Shown here one piece after another: positions 37,959 through 49,276 of a stretch of 64,000 bases of DNA (the stretch's first letter is position 1; every line of letters starts with the position of its first letter). The stretch comes from Citrus sinensis (Eukaryota > Streptophyta > Magnoliopsida > Sapindales > Rutaceae): contig NC_068556.1 in the NCBI RefSeq assembly GCF_022201045.2, forward strand, positions 4,132,001 through 4,196,000. The letters are read 5' to 3'. The translations under genes and the position numbers were made by a program. The notes under the pieces are model-generated. The model was not told the DNA's origin and searched no databases. It worked only from the letters and a program-made list of their open reading frames with translations.

Positions 37959-40363
37959 TTAACAGTCATATTGATCAATCAAATACATCCCTTGGTTTCT
38001 AAGTTCTGATATGGAAATTTCTTGAAGAGCAGGTTTTTCCAATGCTGTCTTTCGAACAAGAAATTCTTTAGATACCCGTCGCATTGTAGGCCGAGACTTT
38101 GGTTTTGACCGCAAGCATGCAAACGCGATTTTTGAAACAAGAATAATATCTTGAATAACTGTTTGATCATCAATTGGAGATGGGGCGCGTTGGTCTAAAA
38201 GATCGATCAACATGATTTTTGGATTAAATGATGAAAGAAGATCCCCTGGATGCCTTCCCATTAACACTTCAAGTGCCACTACTCCAAAGCCAAACACATC
38301 ACATTTCTCTGTCACAACCATGGTATAGGCAAGTTCTGCAAGAAAATGAAAGCTCATTTATAATTCGTCCGTACAGAGTAAATAACAATAAGAAAAATTG
38401 ATTATACAGAGTAATTAAAGATGATAAAGAATGATGAGAAGAACAGCTAAAAGTCACCTGGAGCAATATATCCATGTGTCCCGGCCACTACAGTTCTATT
38501 GGATGAATCTGAATGTAGAAGCCTAGCCACACCAAAATCAGCAACGAATGCCTCTAGTTTTGAGTTAAGTAGAATGTTGTTGCTTGATATGTCACGGTGA
38601 ACAATTGATGGTATGCAGTCATAATGCAGGTAAGATAGAGCATGAGCCATACTCTTCACAATGTTCACTCTCTTCGTCCAGTCCAACTGAATAGCTTCAT
38701 CATCATTCCGTAGAACGCAGAACAAGCTTCCCCTCCTCATGTACTTGTAAATTAAGAACATGCATTTCTTGTGCAAACAAAAACCATACAGCTTCACAAT
38801 ATTACGGTGCCTTATTTGGGATAGTAGACGAGCTTCAGTTTGGAAACTCTCAAGGAAAGCTAACTCAGTTTCTGAATGGTGAAGTTTCTTCAAAGCAACT
38901 ATTTTTCCACTTGGCAATTGTGCTCTGTAAACGCTGCCATAACCTCCAGTTCCTATGCAATACTTGATGTCGAAATCCTCAGTGGCTACAATAATCTCTT
39001 CAAATGTAATTCTACCATCATAATTCCATACTGAGAACTCATCCCCGCACCTAGTTTTTTTTGTCTCGGTTGGTTTAGCTTTTCTAACCTTAGGTCTACG
39101 GAGACACAAGAATGTAAAAATACATACGAGGATGAGGAGTAAGACAATAGGAAGAATAATTACAACTAACCGACTAGGCACCTTTTGAGGTTTGCCTTTG
39201 TTGCCTTTAAACTCTTGTGGCGGTGGCGCATTTTCCGAATCCAGCTTATTTTGTGACACGATTAAGTCAGGCACTTTTCTGATGGGTCCGGAGATTGTTC
39301 CGGTGAGGTTATTCATGGAGAGGTCCACTTTATATAAGCGTGGGATTTCTCCAAGTTGGGAAGGTATCTTGCCACTAATGAAGTTATGGCTTAAATCAAG
39401 ATAACCTAGTTCCTGGAGGTTGACAATCGTAGAGGGAATACTTCCGCTAAAACGGTTGTTTCTCAATATTAACTTGTGCAGCTTTGAACAATTCATGAGT
39501 TCTGGAGGAATTGAACGGTTGAGTTGGTTATAAGCAAGATTCAAATAGGTGAGGTTGGTTAAATGACCAAGTGTTGAAGGAATAGGTCCAATTAGATTGT
39601 TGGAAGACAGAAGTAGAGAATCAAGATTCCCCAGATCGCCAACTTGTTGAGGCAGCAAATCACTGAGTTGGTTTGCAGAAAGGTTAAGAGATTTCAAGTT
39701 GGTTAAATTACCTATGGTCCACGGAATTGGACCAGCAAGATTATTGTATGATAGGTCAACAACATGAAGAACCTTCAAATTCCCGATTTCTAGTGGGATG
39801 GAACCGTTGAGGTTATTGCGAGATAGATCCAGGTAGATGAGATGATTCAATCTCCCGATCTCTGAAGGGATAGCACCTATATATTATATATAAGCATGTG
39901 ATTAATTTATCCCGAAGTGATAGGAAAATAATATATATGCAGTGAAATTTTGTAGGTTACCTATTAGATAATTGGAGGACAAGTTAAGCATTTGGAGTTT
40001 TGAAAGAGCACCAATTTCTGATGGTATGCTCTCATAAAAAAAATAACTGGACCGAATTTCCAAACTTTTGAGGTTCGGAAAGCAAGTGAAGTTGAATTTG
40101 CGAAGCTCTCCTTCGATGAAATAATTGTCCATCTCTGATGAGTTTATTTCGATTATGCTTCCTATTGAATTGCAAGTGATGCCAGTCCACTTGCAATGAT
40201 CTGAAGGGTAGTTGGCCATCGATTGACTGCTGTTCCACCAGCCTGAATTAAGCAAAGCTTCCCTTTCCAACTCTGTGGATGCGAATGCAGTAGATGGTGT
40301 TACATCATTGCACACGAGAATTATAAAGACCACCAATCTGGAAATGGAGGATATCGCTGCCAT
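37959..40363 (-). CDS. Short LRR receptor-like serine/threonine kinase, MIK2/At1g35710-like
   Basis: Three exons from 5': 39961-40363, 38458-39876, 37959-38335, all GT-AG and in phase ([10 protein letters not shown] and GYIAPE|LAYTMV), giving 732 residues. A signal peptide ([16 protein letters not shown]) leads to an LRRNT with [10 protein letters not shown], then roughly nine to ten LRRs of the LxxLxLSxNxLxGxIP type, a helix ([21 protein letters not shown]) and a full kinase: [44 protein letters not shown]. It should be an active plasma-membrane kinase. The ectodomain is much shorter than the roughly 20 or more LRRs of MIK2 relatives, a pattern seen in expanded clusters of this family. The C-terminal tail after kinase subdomain XI is short. 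Confidence 0.88.
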
Positions 40364-43227
40364 TTTTTATGAATTTTCAGTGATTGAGTTATTACATTCA
40401 GCAACGGCTTATAAAGTCTACCAACTGCTCTTTAACATGAGAAATTTCCAATCCACGTTATCATGTTGTCAAACACAACATGAATTAGTCAAGGTCTTCT
40501 CTATCCTTTAGGGGGATATTGGCTAAATTTGTATTTACGTGGCATATGAATCTATTGTGGAATAATGGGAACATTACTCGCCGCAAAAGTTGACAACTGA
40601 AGCCAACCAAGTGAGACTCAATGTGGATCAAAATCCCCACTTCTTTTGGGCTTGTTTTGGATTTCGCTTCCTCTTGAAAATAAACTCCTCCCAAAGGGGA
40701 GATGGGGCAATTAAGATGAGTTTCAATGTAGATCCAGCTTTCTATTCACTCGTGCGGTTCAGGATCCCTTATCCAGCAACCCAAGCTAACCTTTATCAGA
40801 ATCAAATTGAATTTTGATGTGTGCAGAGCCTTTGAAAACAAACTCTAGTTTTTTAAGAAATTTTGAACTCAGAAGCAGTGGATTTGCCACCAATCCAATT
40901 GAACTTAAAACCCATAAGGGCACTAGCAATTGATTGATTCAACGTCATCCCGACCCTGGGAGTTACATTCCAGCAGCCATTGGAGACAAAACCTCAACAC
41001 CTTCCAGCTTCAGCAATCAAACCTTGCACCAGCAAAACAGAGACAGAATTATGCTGAAAATTGTGTGATATTCTGAATGAGAGCATCAAGGATTCGAGCA
41101 AATGTGATGAAAGAGGACACACTTTAAGGCACAATAACTACAAGAAGTACAGTACTTTGTTACCAAACAAGTAGAATACTCTTCCCAGAGCTCTGTTTTT
41201 GTTTGTGCTTGAACCAATGGAAACATATGGTGATGAAATTTTATGAACCAGACAAATCAGCCAAAACAGGAACTCTGTAGGGGCAAGTAAATGAAATTAC
41301 CAAACTTTTCTACAAAACTATGAACAATTTTTGATAATATAATAGTAGAAGACTCATAACATACATGATCTTGGAAGTTGTTTTAGGATCAAGAAAGCTT
41401 TTCCTGGAGTTCCACAGCAATGTAAATCAGGACCAACATTGATGATAAAAATTTGACGAAGAGTCTGCATCATTTAAGAGAGTGCAAAAACTGAAAATTC
41501 ATATAATAATTAAAATTTCAGACCCCGTATAACATAAAACTGAAAATTAATATTGCAAATTTACATTGTATGCCTAAAGAGAACTATCACCATCAAATCT
41601 TCTGGAGCTACGAGCTCCAGTCCAGAATTAGAAAAATACTTAAAAAGAAGAGCAATCAGAAAACATTTGAGTATGAGGGATTAAACATTCTAACTACAAT
41701 TACATATATGCAATATAATACTAGCTTTAGGTCACCACCAAAGCATACCACGCCAAGAAATTAATGCATAAATTTTTTATAGTACAGCACCACATATAAT
41801 GCATCAGCCTCATTTCCCAGTTAGATTTAAGGTACCACATGAAAAATAAATAAGCTAAAAAACAGTACTGTTCAATCATTGACCTTTTCAATTTCATTGC
41901 ATTATTGGCAAGGCCATGATTGGTAGGATTTAAATTAATTTAGCTTCAAGACTCAACAACTATATTTACAAAATACTTTAGTACCGTATTTTTTAATTTA
42001 TAATTGCCCAACTTTAATACTAAACCAAGCTCGATTTATAGGGTAGCTAACACTTATTCATTTAAAAATCAAATTGAGAGTCATGTTAGTATGAGAGAAG
42101 AACGTTGAAGACTTGGCTTTTGGGCATTTATCACCTTGTGCGTCTGCCCACTAACTATAATACCTTCTGCCGGTGCTGCTTGGAAATGAAGGGCTAAACA
42201 AATACGAAACTTGAGCTCTGTATTCTGTTTGTGCTCAAACCTACATATTACATCAAAACGATGGAAATGAAAATCTATGAATTAGATAAATCAGCCAAAA
42301 CATGTCCCTTGTAAAAGAAAACAAATGAGAATTACATGAATCACAGCTACACGACATGAAGGTTTTAGCAATCATTTCATTGAACTTCTGTCCTTTCCAT
42401 AGTCTAGCTCTGCTGCCTGCATCAATTAAACCCAATTATTTTATCTGAACGAGGTTCAAAGAAAACTAAAAGCATCCACAATTAAAGCCATCTTAATTAG
42501 GTTTCTTAGCGCATTGGTCCAATCCTTCAATATTGAAGAACATGCCATGTCTCACTAATCTAGTACCAATCTTCTCAAACGGTTACTCCAAGCAAAAGAG
42601 ACTCTCGATCCAAATTGCTAATGTAGTTCTGACAGTTTCTCAAACACTGGACAACACATTACAGTCATATTAAATAAAACAAAATGTGCATATTACCAAT
42701 ACTTTACCCATATCAAAAATTGAAAGAGCGTCATGGAAATTATTTATCAAAAATGGTTGATCTTGATCATTACCAAAAATTAAAATTGATACTAATCTTC
42801 TTCCTTGATCATTTAGTAGTTTTTAACATTATAGGTATAGTAAAAGTACTCTCATGGAGTGCCACACAACCAAATAATAGTACATGCAATAAAAAATATT
42901 AATAATGGAGTAAAACAGAGTGAAACAGAGCAAGAGAAGAAATTACCTTTGAAAACATTAATTTGCATTTATGTTATCTTAGAGAGTTAGACCAGCCTTC
43001 TCCTCCTATCCACCACTTATTGTAACGTTCTTTCAGAATAGGACAATCCCAAATCCTAATTACCGTAGTAATATTTAAATACAACAATGAAAATATTGCA
43101 TATTCCAGTATATCATTGACAAAATATAGAATGTTAATTCACTATACGTACTACATAGAATTTTAATTCACGAGTAACAACTAAGTGAAATGTGCAGTCG
43201 TTTGAGAATTTAGTTATGCACCTTCTA
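40364..43227. other. Intergenic DNA between the receptor kinase and the NLR relic
   Basis: No gene seen. It contains an imperfect duplication, 41188-41280 and 42213-42320, described separately. Confidence 0.5.
41188..42320. repeat. Dispersed duplicate segments about 1 kb apart
   Basis: Two copies, 41188-41280 and 42213-42320, share gagctctgt.tt, tgtttgtgct, gatgaaat/gaaatgaaa and acaaatcagccaaaaca / ataaatcagccaaaacat. Both lie downstream (minus sense) of the NLR relic and may be NLR 3' flanking sequence, implying a lost second copy. Confidence 0.65.
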
Positions 43228-43884
43228 CTATAGGCCAATGATGTGGGGAATGTGCAATGCCATAGCCCAGTCTACTCCTTCCCCCTCTCTGTGACGTTCT
43301 TGTAGAACAATGACAAAGTCAAAAGTTTTTAATGTGTGCAGTGTAGTCGTTTGAAGAAGATGCACTTTTAATTTGGGGCACTCATGAATTTCCAAAGAAG
43401 AAAGAAGTGGTATGTCTGTTATCTCGTCGTCCTCTAGAAGGGGCACTTCTTCAAGGACAGGACACTTCCAAAACTCCAATTTCTTCAGTGTTGACGTCCG
43501 AAGGAGGTAGTCCGGCAGTGTCTTTAATTTGGGGAAACCTCCAATTTCCAAGGAGGAAAGACATGGCGTAATGAAGTTGTTTCCCTTTCTTGTAATCCCG
43601 TATTCCCACTCTTCCATTTCATCCATATACCAAATATCCCGCTCTTCCAACTCATCCAATTACCAAATCGTGCGTGATTTCAATTTCGGAAAGGCAACAG
43701 CTGATGAAGAAGAAGATTGGCCATCATGATCAGTACTTTCTTCTATTCCCAAAAATTCGTTACCCACTCTTCATTCTTACACTACTCAAATCGCATATAA
43801 AGAGCTTTTCCAAAGATGCCAACTTTCCCAGAGGAGGCAAATGCTCACAGTTTTTGCACTAGCCGAGTACTAAATCCTCTAGAT

Positions 43885-44429
43885 TGTCAATATTGGCATT
43901 CATCTAGAAGCTTTGAATGCATCTAGAAGCTTTGAATAAACAAGTTTTTTGCACACGGCTTTGAAGATTGAAAATGCTGAAATTGTTGAGGAAGAAAGAA
44001 GACTTTGGCAGCTGCAAAAGAGGAAGAAGAATGAAGAAAAATCAAAGGCGGTTTAAAATATAATAATATTTTATAAGCCAATTTTGGCTATATAAAGGGA
44101 GCTCTTCATTTGGTTTTAATTATTCAATTCCATTTTGAGAGGCATTCAATTTTGTAGAGAGAGTCGAGAGTTGTGAGAAATAATTCTTGCAGAGCAGAGA
44201 GTCTAGTGAGTGAGAGATTGGGTGTATTGGGGTTTTGGGTTGTGAGCCAAAATATTACAATACTTGTAATCCTTATTTCACTAGTAAAATATTTCCTTCT
44301 GTTTTCGCCCGTGGACGTAGGCTAAAAGCCGAACCACGTAATTCTGGTGTCCTCTATTGTGCTTGTTCTTTATTTTATTTCCAATTTCATTTTAGCTGCG
44401 GTCCTGCTTCACCCACCAATTTCCTAACA
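43885..44429 (+). mobile_element. 545-bp solo LTR (copia-type) inside the NLR relic
   Basis: Begins TGTCAATATTGG and ends TTTCCTAACA, with the exact 5-bp duplication tagat at 43880-43884 and 44430-44434. It contains cgcccgtggacgtaggc and gccgaaccacgtaa, a motif I know from LTRs of plant Ty1/copia elements, and a tatataaag promoter box at about 44089. No internal region remains, so unequal recombination has left one LTR. A 19-bp duplication (gcatctagaagctttgaa) lies near its left end. Confidence 0.9.
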
Positions 44430-46167
44430 TAGATTGGATAGTGAAATCAACCAGTTGGGAAAAATGTTGCCATTGTACAATTTAATCAATAATTCCTTCA
44501 AACTCGAAGGCGGTGGTAAGCCTTCAAGAAGTTGTTCCTCATCCTCATTCTTCCTGCTCCTTTATTTGACGTTCCTTGCCCACCAAACCGTAGTCTCAAA
44601 CAAATGAGGTTTTTCTTTTTGTAGAGTTCTGATCTCCTAGCCTCACTTAAATCTGATACATTACCCAGCGCTTCTATACTACATTCTCGAAGAAGTTGAA
44701 GGTGTTTTAGAGATTCCAGGTCATATATTCTGCTGTAATCAACACCTGGACCAACAACAAACTTTTTTAATGTTCGAAGACTCGTCAATCTTGTGATCCC
44801 TATTGGCATGTACTTCAACGAGTCAGCGTCACCTTTAAGTAAACTCGTCATCTTACCAAAGTGTTTGTTATTGATTTTTTTACTACCATGTTTACTTTCA
44901 AAAGAAATATATCTTTTCCACTTAGAAATTGAGCAAAATCATGTACTATGTCATGCATCTTGCAACTCGTAATATTATCATAATTATCTTTCTCAAACTC
45001 CTGAAAGTTAGAGCGTTTTGCTAGGCTGTTGAAAAACTCGTCACCAATTATCTCCATCTCTTCATCTTCCTTTGTATTAAGGTAACCTTAAGCCATCCAC
45101 ATTGTTTTACCATGGACGGCAAATCATTATAATTCAACAACAGAGGAGCGAAAAGACTTTTTCCAATCTCTTCGACATTCCACATCTTACTATCTAAAAT
45201 TCTTTGCCACTCTCCTATAATTCTTCTATAGTGCAAAGACTCTCTATTGTCTTTACAGCAAGAGGCAAGTGTTTACACTTGCATGCAATTTTCGCCCAAT
45301 TAGTTTTAAATCTTCACAATCCTCAAAGGACCGACCAAAAAATGCTACCCGCTTAAACAGTGCCAGCGTTCTCCTTCAGCCAATTCATGACATAGAAAAT
45401 ATTAGTTGACCCAATCATGTGTGCAATTGACTCATTACGTTTGGCAATCAAAATTTTACTTCTATTGCGACCATTCTTTAAATTTTCATCCCGTAGATCA
45501 TCTAAGATAAGAAAAAATTTCTTTCCTTCAATAAATGTATGGATATGGCTTGTAAGAGATTAGAATTCACTTAAACAAGAAGCATATTTGTCTAAAGCCC
45601 CAACAATTACTTTGGCAATCCTAATTTCCTCAAAAGTATGATACACGCACCCATATAGTTTTTTCAAAATTTCTTTTCACCTCACTATTGTTACAAGGTA
45701 CCAGTGCAAGAGTTGTTTTATCTATGCCCCCTAACCCAACAAGTGGATGACAGGAAGGCCTCTTTGCTGTTCACTACTTTCACACAACAACTTACTTAAG
45801 AGCTCATTTTTCTAATCAACTCTACCACAAACCTCTCCCTCATCAATCAAGGAGGTGGTTCGCACTCGCTCTGATTTCTTAGCACAGTTACATTCTCAAC
45901 AATTTTAAACCTATCTTTTTGTGTGGCAATATCATCAAACCTTTCATTGATTTCTTTAATCTTCATAGCAATGTCATGACGAAGACGGAGTTGCTTGAAG
46001 CTACCCAAGCAAAAGGCAGTAGGAAAGAAGGAACATACCTTCTTCTTCTAAGGAGCAAGAGCAAGAGCATTGTCATCATCAAAGCCCTTAATTTGCAATT
46101 TGAGCCTTGCAGTCTAGTTATCCAGCAAGGATGTGTCCTTGAGCTGATCCAACCACTGTCTAACAGC

Positions 46168-47449
46168 TGTTGTGAAAATTTTAATGTACTCGCAAGCGCA
46201 CGAATCTAGAAATAGAGTAGTGGTAACGAGTTCGATCCCACAGGGATTGTTATAAATTGAAAAGTCTAATTTAAATCTAAAATTAATATTAATTCTAACC
46301 TAGTTGACCAAATTGAGTTTTAAGAGAAATTAAACTAATTAAACTAAGAAAACAATTAAAGCAAATGAGAATTCAATGAGATAAAAATTACCAAGGTTTC
46401 GGAATCCACCACTATTCAACTAGTAATTATCTAATTATTAATTAATCCCCAATTTTAGAGTGACAACTCGAAATCAATCTATGTCATCTCATGGATATAA
46501 CAATTAAGCCCAAGTAATTAAATCTAATGTAGGTTCTTTTTCTGCTTAATAATATGACATCTGAGAATCTCATGTAAACATATTGAATAACAAAGAGTCA
46601 AAGTTTCCTAAGCACTCCATGTAAACAATTTAATGAAAGACATAAAATCAAAGATAATCATGTATAAACTTTATAGATCCAAGCATAGAATTAATCGAAT
46701 ATTAATCCTAACAATTAATAATGCATGACAGAATTGATGAAAAGATTTTATTAACATCCAATTAATCATGTGAAATAAAAACCATAATCATCAAAGAACA
46801 TATATAGGGAATTAATTAAATAAAAAGATAATTATTTTATTGAATAGGGTTTCATCCTTAACCTCAGTGTAAGAAAATTAGCTAGACATACTTGAATTGG
46901 GAGCAACAAAATAAATAAATTCAGCCATGGGGAAGCCGAATTGCTGCAGATTTTCTTCTTTGTCTTGAATCCTTACGTCTGCAGTTCCCTTCCTTTCGTT
47001 TCCGTCCCTTGCCGTTATATAATGTTACTGACTTGCTTAATCCTTATTGGATTCTAATTGCATTAATTCTTCTCCACCGACTTATAAAGCCCACTCACCA
47101 AGCCCTTTTAAAATTATTTCCTTACTAAACTTTGAAAGCAAAGCACACGTTAGACCACAAAAGCAAAAGACCAATTAATGACTTCTTCTTTTAATGCCCA
47201 GCACATGCAGTCCAAATTGCCAAATCTTTGCTTTCCAAATGCATGACCACCATTCATCTTTTGATGGGATTGACTTCCAATTTTAGTATTATTGACTTCC
47301 AAATTTGAACTTTCTCATGCCCTTTTTATCCTTAATCTTCAATTAATTCCCTATGCAATAAAGTAATTCAATTAATTAAAAATAATAAATAAACATAACT
47401 AGCAATTATATTATTAAGGGTAAAATATGTATATAAATTATGCTCATCA
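46168..47449 (-). mobile_element. 1.28-kb solo LTR inside the coiled-coil region of the NLR relic
   Basis: The + strand starts TGTTGTGAAAATTTTAATG and ends ATTATGCTCATCA, flanked by the exact 5-bp duplication acagc (46163-46167 and 47450-47454). Removing it rejoins the coiled coil at KDNKAV|RQWLDQL. On the minus strand it begins TGATGAGCATAA and ends with a 'gtgggatcgaactcg' / 'cgtgcgcttgcgag' block, which I recall from LTRs of Ty3/gypsy Tat/Athila-type elements. No coding frame. Confidence 0.83.
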
Positions 47450-47635
47450 ACAGCTTTGTTGTCCTTCATTTGCCTTTGCTTTGCATCTTTCAGCACAACT
47501 TGAAAAGCTAGAAGATTGCCATTAAGCTTTTTCACTTCTCCAATACCCGTCACAAGCCTCACCCGTTCTTTGGCCTCTTCGACAACAAATGAAATCAGCT
47601 ACTCCAAGAGAGGGGGAAACGATCGCATCAATCAT

Positions 47636-48235
47636 GATGATAAATATTGGATGACAAAACAAGAGGAGAGAATTTGCTATGTTGCCACTAACTTTTGTAG
47701 TACATAATTGTTAACTGTAATAATTTCAAATTAATATGTAGTGGTCGGGGCCTTGCCAGTCAGAAAGAAGAATATAATACAAAGGGAGGGAGAATCACCA
47801 GAAAATCACAATTACAAAATGTTCTATATGTACCATTTTATATATCAGATTGTGCAAAATTACGTAGGCGAAAGCGACTTCATCGGCCGTGGTTCATTTG
47901 AAAAAGTAGTGGCTATGCAATTAATATATTTTTAATCTAATTATAAAAGGGGGCATTCTTTATTGATATGAGCTTCTTTAAAAAAAATTTATACAATACA
48001 TAAATGACTGATAGATAATATTAATTTTTTAAATTATTTTGAATATTAAGAATAATTATGATATATTTTATTTATAATATTATATTCATATTTATTATTG
48101 AACTTTGTTTAGGGTAATTAAATTTTAGGTTGTTCTAATCAAATGATATAGTCGTTAGAAAAATAATTGTGATTGTTTTAGACAAATTTTGAATGCAAAG
48201 GAAAAGAGAGAAACCTATTTAAAAGAATAATAGAT
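47636..48235. other. Flank upstream of the NLR relic
   Basis: AT-rich, nothing recognised. Confidence 0.5.
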
Positions 48236-49276
48236 TTATTTTTTGGGTAACCAGAGTACCATACTAGATCGTTGTGTGCGATATTTTTAAGATTCAAAGG
48301 ACGTAGGGAGAGTAGAAGGATGGTTATGACAACAAGAGCTCAAAATCTAAAAAGGAGGTCCTTGGAGATAAGATTTTAACCTACAAAACAATGAAAAAGA
48401 GATTAAAGATGGAGCCGGGGTAGCTCGGCGTCTACACTTCGATGCTCAAGTCAGCTACTCAAGTTTTTTTGTAATGGCGAGAGCTTTGTCAGGCCTCTGA
48501 AATAATGGCTTGAGGTTGAAGAAGACCTTAACCTTATGGTGTAATTTATCCTTTTGAACACGTGATGTACGATGAAGAGTGGTCCAAGGTACCTTAGCAG
48601 AGGTTGTCTGGCAGGGCTGTTGAGGACCACTATCCTTGGTACAATGGAGATGTTTCTCGTGCTTGACGTTTTAGAGACTTTTCCTTGACCGTTTGGCATA
48701 TGATATGGGTGCCCATCGTACTTTCTTAATCTCTGGGCTTATTTGGTGTATGTTGGGTACCTTGGTATAGGTAAGATACCCTGGGCACCCGAGATTGTGG
48801 TTTAGGTCAGGTACTTCGGGCACCCAAGTTTGTGTTATATGTCAGGCACCTCAGGTATCCTAACTTAAGGAGTAGGTCAGGTACATTGAGTGCGTACGAT
48901 GATCGCTTACAGCCATGGCGCCCCTCATCGACATGTGGTGTTTTACTATAATTTTTATATTTCTCCCCAAACAACATCCCCCTAGCTTCTTTTTTTACGA
49001 AAAGTATTAAAGGCAAAAAAAACTCGCATAAGAAGTAAGAGTGACACATGGCGATGTAGAGTTTAACTTGATGGGTGTTTGAATAAGGGGCGCCCTGTTT
49101 TGCTTCTTTTTTAATTAAGCCTTGTATATATCCAAGCCAGAAATCTTCTCTTTGTCTTTTTTTTTCTCTTTTTTTTTTTAACTTAACTGACAAGGTGAGT
49201 GGGCATGGCTGTTTTCATGTCTTTTCTACTTCTCATGAAAAGTGTTAGCCGTCTGACACAAAGTTCAAATTTAAAA

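Larger units (their letters stand above)
43228..47635 (-). pseudogene. CC-NB-ARC-LRR resistance gene relic (RGA type), split by two solo LTRs
   Basis: Read on the minus strand from 47635: MIDAIVSPSL, then a frameshift and an in-frame TAG, then LISFVVEEAKERVRLVTG and DAKQRQMKDNKAV of the Rx-type coiled coil. After a 1.28-kb insertion, RQWLDQLKDTS continues the domain. The NB-ARC follows with a damaged P-loop (GGIDKTTLALV), kinase-2 (FFLILDDLRDE), RNBS-B (SKILIAKRNES), GLPL (CKCKHLPLAVKT) and MHD (CKMHDIVHDF) motifs, each reached only by changing frame or passing stops. LRRs follow (LTSLRTLKKFVVGPGVD, NCEHLPPLGKLASLEKL, SSLEIGGFPKLKTLPDYLL), themselves broken by a second insertion. The gene would have been an intracellular immune receptor; it is plainly dead. 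No intact NLR is present in the window. Confidence 0.92.

Noticed and set aside
46215..46255. tRNA-like 'gagttcgatcccac' stretch
   Set aside because: No cloverleaf could be built around it and it lies inside an LTR.
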